Below are positions 59,952 to 64,000 of a stretch of 64,000 nucleotides of DNA, in pieces; the first letter of the stretch is position 1; each line of letters starts with the position of its first letter. A model generated the notes under the pieces. The model was given only the letters and a program-made list of their open reading frames with translations. It made no database searches and was not told the origin of the DNA. This DNA is from SSF26 sp037443945 (GTDB lineage: Bacteria > Chloroflexota > Anaerolineae > J102). Position numbers and translations under genes: made by a program. The stretch covers positions 91,165-155,164 of the forward strand of contig JBBINH010000003.1 of assembly GCA_037443945.1 (NCBI GenBank), written 5' to 3'.

Positions 59952-60101
59952 TTCCATCGACTCTGTGACATGGCTTCCACTCGCAACCCGCTTTCGACGC
60001 CGAAAATCCCTTGACGACGGCGGCCTGCCTGGATGGGAGGGCCACGCTACGGTCGGTCCTCTAGATCATCCACCGTCCTCCCCACGCCGCCCACGTGCGG
60101 G

Positions 60102-60107
60102 TATAAT
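60102..60107 (+). promoter_or_regulatory. TATAAT -10 element of the CooC gene
   Basis: A perfect TATAAT preceded by a GCGGG stretch; no good -35 box. It lies 45 bases before the ATG. Confidence 0.45.
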
Positions 60108-60146
60108 AGGGGTAGCGTATCTCCGGCTCTGTTGACGAGAAGACCC

Positions 60147-60941
60147 ATGACCACGACCATTGCCCTGGCCGGCAAAGGCGGCGTCGGCAAAACGACCCTG
60201 GCCGCCCTCATCATCCGCTACCTGATCGACAACCAACTCGACCCCGTCCTGGCCATCGATGCCGATCCCAGCAGCAATCTCAATCTGGCCCTCGGCCTTG
60301 AACTCGGGTGGACCGTGGGCGATATCCGCGAAGACTTGCTGCAGCAGGTCAGGCAATCGCTGCTGGTTGGCGGCGCCGCCATGGGCACCCTGCCGGGAGG
60401 GTTGACGAAGCGGGAGTATCTCGATTACGAAATCCGCAACGCCCTGGCCGAAGGCACCCGTTTCGACCTCATCGCCATGGGCCGTTCGGAAGGACCGGGT
60501 TGCTACTGCGCCGTCAATCACAACCTACGCCAGGTTGTCGATGCCATCAGCCGTAACTACCGCTATGTGGTCATCGACAACGAGGCCGGCATGGAGCATC
60601 TGAGCCGACGGACGACACGCGATGTCGAGCACCTGATCGTCGTCTCCGACCCCACCCCGCGGGGGCTGATCGCCGCTCAACGGATCGGCGCTTTTCGCCA
60701 TGAGTTGGACATCGCCATCCAAAACGCCTACCTGGTGATCAACCGGGCGCCGGAGGTGCTGTCTGCCGAGTTGCAGGTGCACATCGCCCGCCTTGATTTC
60801 CCCCTCTTGGGCGTCGTTCCGCCCGACCCAACCCTGGTCGATTTCGAGCTAAGCGGTCGTCCCCTGGTGGAGATACCATCGACGGCGCCGAGTTATCGCG
60901 CCGTGGCGGCCATGATGGCCTCGCTTATCGGGGCCGAGTAG
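60147..60941 (+). CDS. cooC: CooC-type MinD/ParA-family ATPase
   Basis: 264 residues. Walker A deviant GKGGVGKTT with the signature lysine, VLAIDADPSSNLNLALGLEL, IDNEAGMEHLSRR, and GPGCYCAVN with C119-x-C121, the CxC pair that in CooC dimers binds nickel for insertion into carbon monoxide dehydrogenase. Family assignment is good, but no CODH or cooS is seen in the window. The start is the ATG at 60147. It faces the molybdopterin gene convergently. Confidence 0.88.
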   Translation: MTTTIALAGKGGVGKTTLAALIIRYLIDNQLDPVLAIDADPSSNLNLALGLELGWTVGDIREDLLQQVRQSLLVGGAAMGTLPGGLTKREYLDYEIRNALAEGTRFDLIAMGRSEGPGCYCAVNHNLRQVVDAISRNYRYVVIDNEAGMEHLSRRTTRDVEHLIVVSDPTPRGLIAAQRIGAFRHELDIAIQNAYLVINRAPEVLSAELQVHIARLDFPLLGVVPPDPTLVDFELSGRPLVEIPSTAPSYRAVAAMMASLIGAE

Positions 60942-60953
60942 ACCTTCCCACCC

Positions 60954-63737
60954 TCACCAATTCGCCAACCGACGCGCGATTTCCTCCTGATCCACCGGTA
61001 AGCGGTCAATGCGAACACCCGTGGCGTTGTAGATGGCATTCGTGATGGCCGGTGTGGTGGGGATGCTGACGATTTCACCCACGCCTTTGGCGCCATAAGG
61101 TCCGGCCGTCACCGGGTCTTCGACGTGGAGCACGACGATCTCGGGGGTTTGCAGGATATTGGGCATCCGATAGCGGGCCAGACGGTCACTGAACGGCACA
61201 CCTTGTTCGACGATGAAGACCTCGGTAAGGGCATTGCCCAAGCCCATCATGATCCCGCCTTCAACCTGGCCCTGCAGGCCCAGGGGGTTGATGACCTTGC
61301 CGACATCGGTGGCGGCAATGATGGTCAGCACCCGCACTTCGCCGGTGCGTGTGTCTACCTCCACTTCGGCGGCCTGGGCCGCAAAGGAGAAGGCGAAGTG
61401 CATATCGCCGCCCTGGCCCAAGGGCTGGGTGGCCGGCGCCCAGTACTCGTACCGCGCGCGCGGCACCTGGCCGTCGGCCCGCATCATGCCCACGATTTCT
61501 CCCAGGGGCACGCGATGGCCGTTGACATAGGCCAGGCCTTCGCTGAAGCGGATGCGCTCCGGCGGGACGTCATAACGCTCGGCCAGGGTGCGGGCCAGGC
61601 CTTCGCGCAAGGCGATGGCGGCCAACCGCACGGCATTGCCGGTGACAAAGGTCTGGCGCGAGGCGGTGGTAGGGCCGCCATCGGGGGTCAGGTCCGTATC
61701 CATCACGAGGACGCGCACACGGGCAGGATCGACTCGGAATTCCTCGGCCACAATCATCTGCATGACCGTGGTCAGGCCCTGGCCCAGTTCGGCTGACGAT
61801 GAGCGCGCCTCCAAGGTTCCATCGGCGAAGAGCTCGACCTCGGCCTGGGCTCTGTCGGGTGCACCGCCGCCCAAACCGGTGTTTTTGTAGCCGACGGCAA
61901 AGCCCCAGGCCCGCCGCAGGTAGGGCCGCGCCGGGTCGCTGCGCGGGGCAAAGGGGTTGTCAGGACAGCGGCGTCGCATTTCCGCTTCGACCCGTTCGAT
62001 ACAGGCGAGCAGCCCCACGCTCTCGCGCAGGACCTGGCCCGTATTCGTGACGCTGCCCGGGCGCAGGGCATTGCGCCGCCGCAACTCGATCGGATCCAGA
62101 CCCAGGTGCACGGCCAGCGTATCCATCATGCTTTCGATGGCAAAGGCCGCCTGGGTCACGCCAAAGCCGCGGAAGGCGCCGGCCGGTGGGTTGTTCGTGT
62201 ACATGGCATAGCAATCGGCCCGGCAGTGCGGCACTTCGTAGGGACCGGCCGAATGGGTTGTGGCGCGCGTCATCACCTTTTCGCCCAGAGAGGCGTAGGC
62301 GCCTGTATCGCCGTAAAGTTCGGTTTCGACGGCGGTCAGGCGGCCGTCGCGGCGGGCGCCGATCTTGACCCGGATCTGGGTGGCGTGGCGTTTGGGATGG
62401 GCGATCAGGCTCTCGTGACGGTCGTAGAGCAGCTTGACCGGACGTCCTGTGGCCTGGGCCAACAAAGCGGCATGGATCTGGCCGGCGATGTCTTCTTTGC
62501 CGCCGAAGCCACCCCCCATAAGCTGGCCGACGATGCGTACCCGTTCCTCCGGCCAGCCCAAGGCGCGAGCCACCTGGTGGCGGTCCTGGTAGGGGATTTG
62601 CGAACCGACGTAGACCTCGATACGGCCGTCGGGTGTGGGCACGGCGATGGTGCATTCCGGCTCCATAAAGGCATGGTCGGTGATGGCCGTGTGGTAGGTA
62701 TGCTCCAGGATGACCTCGGCTTCGGCCCAGCCCTGCGCCATATCGCCTTTACGGATCTGAATGTGCTTGAGCAGATTGCCGCCGGGATGAAGGGCCGGGC
62801 TATCGGGCCGACGGGCCTGCACCGGGTCGGCGATGACGGGTTGGGGCTCCAGCTCGACTTCGATCGCATCCAGGGCCTGGGTGGCGATGGCGCGCGTCTC
62901 GGCGGCGACGATGGCCAGAGCATCACCGACATAGCGCACCCGCTCACCCACTCCCACCAGGATGGGCCAGTCGGGGATGACGATGCCGTGGTAATGGTCG
63001 CCGGGGATATCGTCGGCCGTGAGCACAGCGACCACCCCCGGCAGGTTGCGGGCCTTGCTCACATCCAGGCGTCGCACGATGGCATGAGGAACCCCGGCCC
63101 GCCTGACGCGGGCGTGCAGCATCCCGGCAAAGGCGAGGTCGTCCGTATAGCGGGCCGTCCCCGTGACTTTGGCCACGGCATCGGGCCGGGGTACCAGGGT
63201 ACCGATGACGTGAAGCGGTTCGGCGGCCAGAGGGATGTCCGGCGGTGGCACCGGCGTCCCGGTGCGCATGGCCGTGGCTGCGGCCAGCACGGCCCGCTCG
63301 ATGCTGGGATAGCCGCCGCAGCGGCACAAGGTATCTTTCAGAGCCTGGCGCACGTCGGCCGGACCGGGATGGGGACACCGCCGCAACAGCGCTGCCGCCG
63401 TCATGATCTGGCCGGGGATGCAGAACCCGCACTGCACGGCGCCGTGGAGGATGAAGGCTTCCTGCAACGGATGGAGACCGTTTCCTCCGCTCCAGGTGGC
63501 GGCCAGACCCTCGATGGTGATGATCGTGCGTTCGTGGGCGCGGGCGGCCGGGTAGATGCAGGCCAGTTGGGGTTCGTCATCGACCCATACCGTGCACGAA
63601 CCGCATTCGGCCTCTTCACAGCCGATTTTGGTGCCGGTCAGGCGCAGACGCTCGCGCAAGAGATGGGCCAGAGTCTCGCCCGGTTCCGGCGCCAGGGTAT
63701 AGCGACGACCGTTGACGGTGAGGGTCAGGAGGGACAT
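60954..63737 (-). CDS. Fused 2Fe-2S / molybdopterin hydroxylase (xanthine dehydrogenase family)
   Basis: 927 residues. Residues 1-150: a plant-type 2Fe-2S domain (C40, C45, C48, C60) and the second 2Fe-2S site (C103, C106, C138, C140). Then the molybdopterin domains: TARYTDDLAFAGMLHARVRR, QLMGGGFGGKED, GAFRGFGVTQAAFAIE, ELGQGLTTVMQM and GAKGVGEIV. The flavin subunit is absent. This joined FeS+Mo layout resembles purine hydroxylases described as selenium-dependent, but the substrate is not shown. AAGGAGG precedes the ATG at 63737; the frame continues upstream to 63983 without support. Confidence 0.9.
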   Translation of the reverse strand: MSLLTLTVNGRRYTLAPEPGETLAHLLRERLRLTGTKIGCEEAECGSCTVWVDDEPQLACIYPAARAHERTIITIEGLAATWSGGNGLHPLQEAFILHGAVQCGFCIPGQIMTAAALLRRCPHPGPADVRQALKDTLCRCGGYPSIERAVLAAATAMRTGTPVPPPDIPLAAEPLHVIGTLVPRPDAVAKVTGTARYTDDLAFAGMLHARVRRAGVPHAIVRRLDVSKARNLPGVVAVLTADDIPGDHYHGIVIPDWPILVGVGERVRYVGDALAIVAAETRAIATQALDAIEVELEPQPVIADPVQARRPDSPALHPGGNLLKHIQIRKGDMAQGWAEAEVILEHTYHTAITDHAFMEPECTIAVPTPDGRIEVYVGSQIPYQDRHQVARALGWPEERVRIVGQLMGGGFGGKEDIAGQIHAALLAQATGRPVKLLYDRHESLIAHPKRHATQIRVKIGARRDGRLTAVETELYGDTGAYASLGEKVMTRATTHSAGPYEVPHCRADCYAMYTNNPPAGAFRGFGVTQAAFAIESMMDTLAVHLGLDPIELRRRNALRPGSVTNTGQVLRESVGLLACIERVEAEMRRRCPDNPFAPRSDPARPYLRRAWGFAVGYKNTGLGGGAPDRAQAEVELFADGTLEARSSSAELGQGLTTVMQMIVAEEFRVDPARVRVLVMDTDLTPDGGPTTASRQTFVTGNAVRLAAIALREGLARTLAERYDVPPERIRFSEGLAYVNGHRVPLGEIVGMMRADGQVPRARYEYWAPATQPLGQGGDMHFAFSFAAQAAEVEVDTRTGEVRVLTIIAATDVGKVINPLGLQGQVEGGIMMGLGNALTEVFIVEQGVPFSDRLARYRMPNILQTPEIVVLHVEDPVTAGPYGAKGVGEIVSIPTTPAITNAIYNATGVRIDRLPVDQEEIARRLANW

Positions 63738-63778
63738 GGAACCTCCTTGCGAACAGAAAGGCGCGGCTTGAGGCCTAT

Positions 63779-63807
63779 AGTGTATGCGCTTCCCCCGTCC
63801 TTGCCAA
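63779..63807 (-). promoter_or_regulatory. Promoter of the molybdopterin hydroxylase
   Basis: TTGGCA (63807-63802), 17 bases, TACACT (63784-63779) on the minus strand, start near 63772. Confidence 0.65.
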
Positions 63808-63818
63808 GTCCCCTGCGT

Positions 63819-63912
63819 GACCCGGGTTCTCTCTTGGAACGTTTGAACGTTGGAACGTTGGAACGTTATGCCTGCTGCCCCTTCTCGCCCCCACCCGCTT
63901 GGGAGCCGAGTC
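63819..63912 (-). mobile_element. Diverged relative of the miniature inverted-repeat element
   Basis: Read on the minus strand it begins GACTCGGCTCCC and ends GAGAACCCGGGTC, with GAAGGGGCAGCAGGCATAAC and four AACGTT units in the middle. It shares the element core but the terminal repeats are imperfect, and no clean 8-bp duplication flanks it, so this copy is old or only partly related. The remaining bases to 64000 show no feature. Confidence 0.6.
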
Positions 63913-64000
63913 CCTACCGCTTTTACAGCCTGCTGGGAACCACGTACAATCGAGCCGTGCCTTGGCAACCTAAGCCAGCCCATTCCCGGTGTCGGGGACC

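Larger units (their letters stand above)
59777..60146. other. Divergent regulatory interval between the peroxiredoxin-like and CooC genes
   Basis: 370 bases without a gene. It holds a minus-strand promoter near 59923-59951 and a plus-strand TATAAT at 60102. The 59880-59960 stretch is AT-rich relative to its surroundings. No hairpin or small frame of note was found. Confidence 0.5.

Noticed and set aside
63819..63912. A CRISPR-like array suggested by repeated AACGTT units
   Set aside because: The units are 6 bases with 2-3 base gaps and match the core of the miniature element; no spacers or cas genes are present.

Overview
This window looks like a chromosomal segment of a GC-rich bacterium, most likely a Chloroflexota (Anaerolineae/Caldilineae-like). 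The hints are the many PTPTPT-type linkers in exported proteins, a DUF5671-type membrane protein, TrpB2, an LCP/LysM/SH3 envelope set without outer-membrane genes, and a secreted M14 peptidase ending in an FPLYLP-like tail. Taxonomy is inference; the genes themselves were read from the sequence. Almost every gene is chromosomal in style, with short spacings, 4-base ATGA/GTGA overlaps and TTGACA/TATAAT-type promoters.

Left part (1-8.7 kb, mostly minus strand): the end of a flavin-nucleotide-binding protein, trpB2, an M23 peptidase, then an aromatic amino acid operon aroH-pheA-aroF-aroF-tyrA. In front of aroH lies a complete ribosome-mediated attenuator: promoter, leader peptide with a Phe/Tyr codon run, antiterminator and terminator.

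Central-left part (9.0-20.3 kb, minus): an ethanolamine-utilization microcompartment operon, in transcription order eutN, eutM, eutA, eutB, eutC, eutL, eutE, a BMC-H shell protein with an N-terminal zinc-knuckle-like extension, eutQ, eutT, eutJ, a permuted tandem BMC shell protein, a 90-residue putative adaptor, and a second eutN. It has its own TTGACA-N18-TATAAT promoter. No eutH, eutG, eutD/pduL or eutVW is present, but a spermidine/putrescine-type ABC importer (potABCD, 20.4-24.4 kb) lies directly upstream in the same direction and is a candidate amine importer. B12 use is shared by EutBC, EutT, EutA and a B12-domain mutase-like protein at 50.6-52.2 kb.

Middle part (25-48.5 kb): membrane and envelope genes (LCP, PP2C-like/beta-propeller, LysM lipoprotein, SPFH, DUF5671, SH3), a VOC protein, an M14 carboxypeptidase, CBS proteins, aconitase-X large subunit, ligA-nudix, a frameshifted TPR remnant, a cyclodeaminase, a large GT-C-like membrane protein, a class III aminotransferase and an MBL-fold protein.

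Right part (48.6-64 kb): a promoter-to-terminator structured RNA (6S-like), tRNA-Asp(GTC), the overlapping trio lon / B12-domain mutase-like / opine-dehydrogenase-like, a nucleotide-sugar and glycosyltransferase group, an SDR gene overlapping a peroxiredoxin whose redox position is an in-frame UGA (candidate selenoprotein, U-P-F-C), a CooC-type ATPase and a fused FeS/molybdopterin hydroxylase.

Three near-identical 86-94 bp miniature elements with 10-bp terminal inverted repeats and exact 8-bp target duplications, plus one decayed relative, are scattered in intergenic DNA. One sits inside the eut operon.
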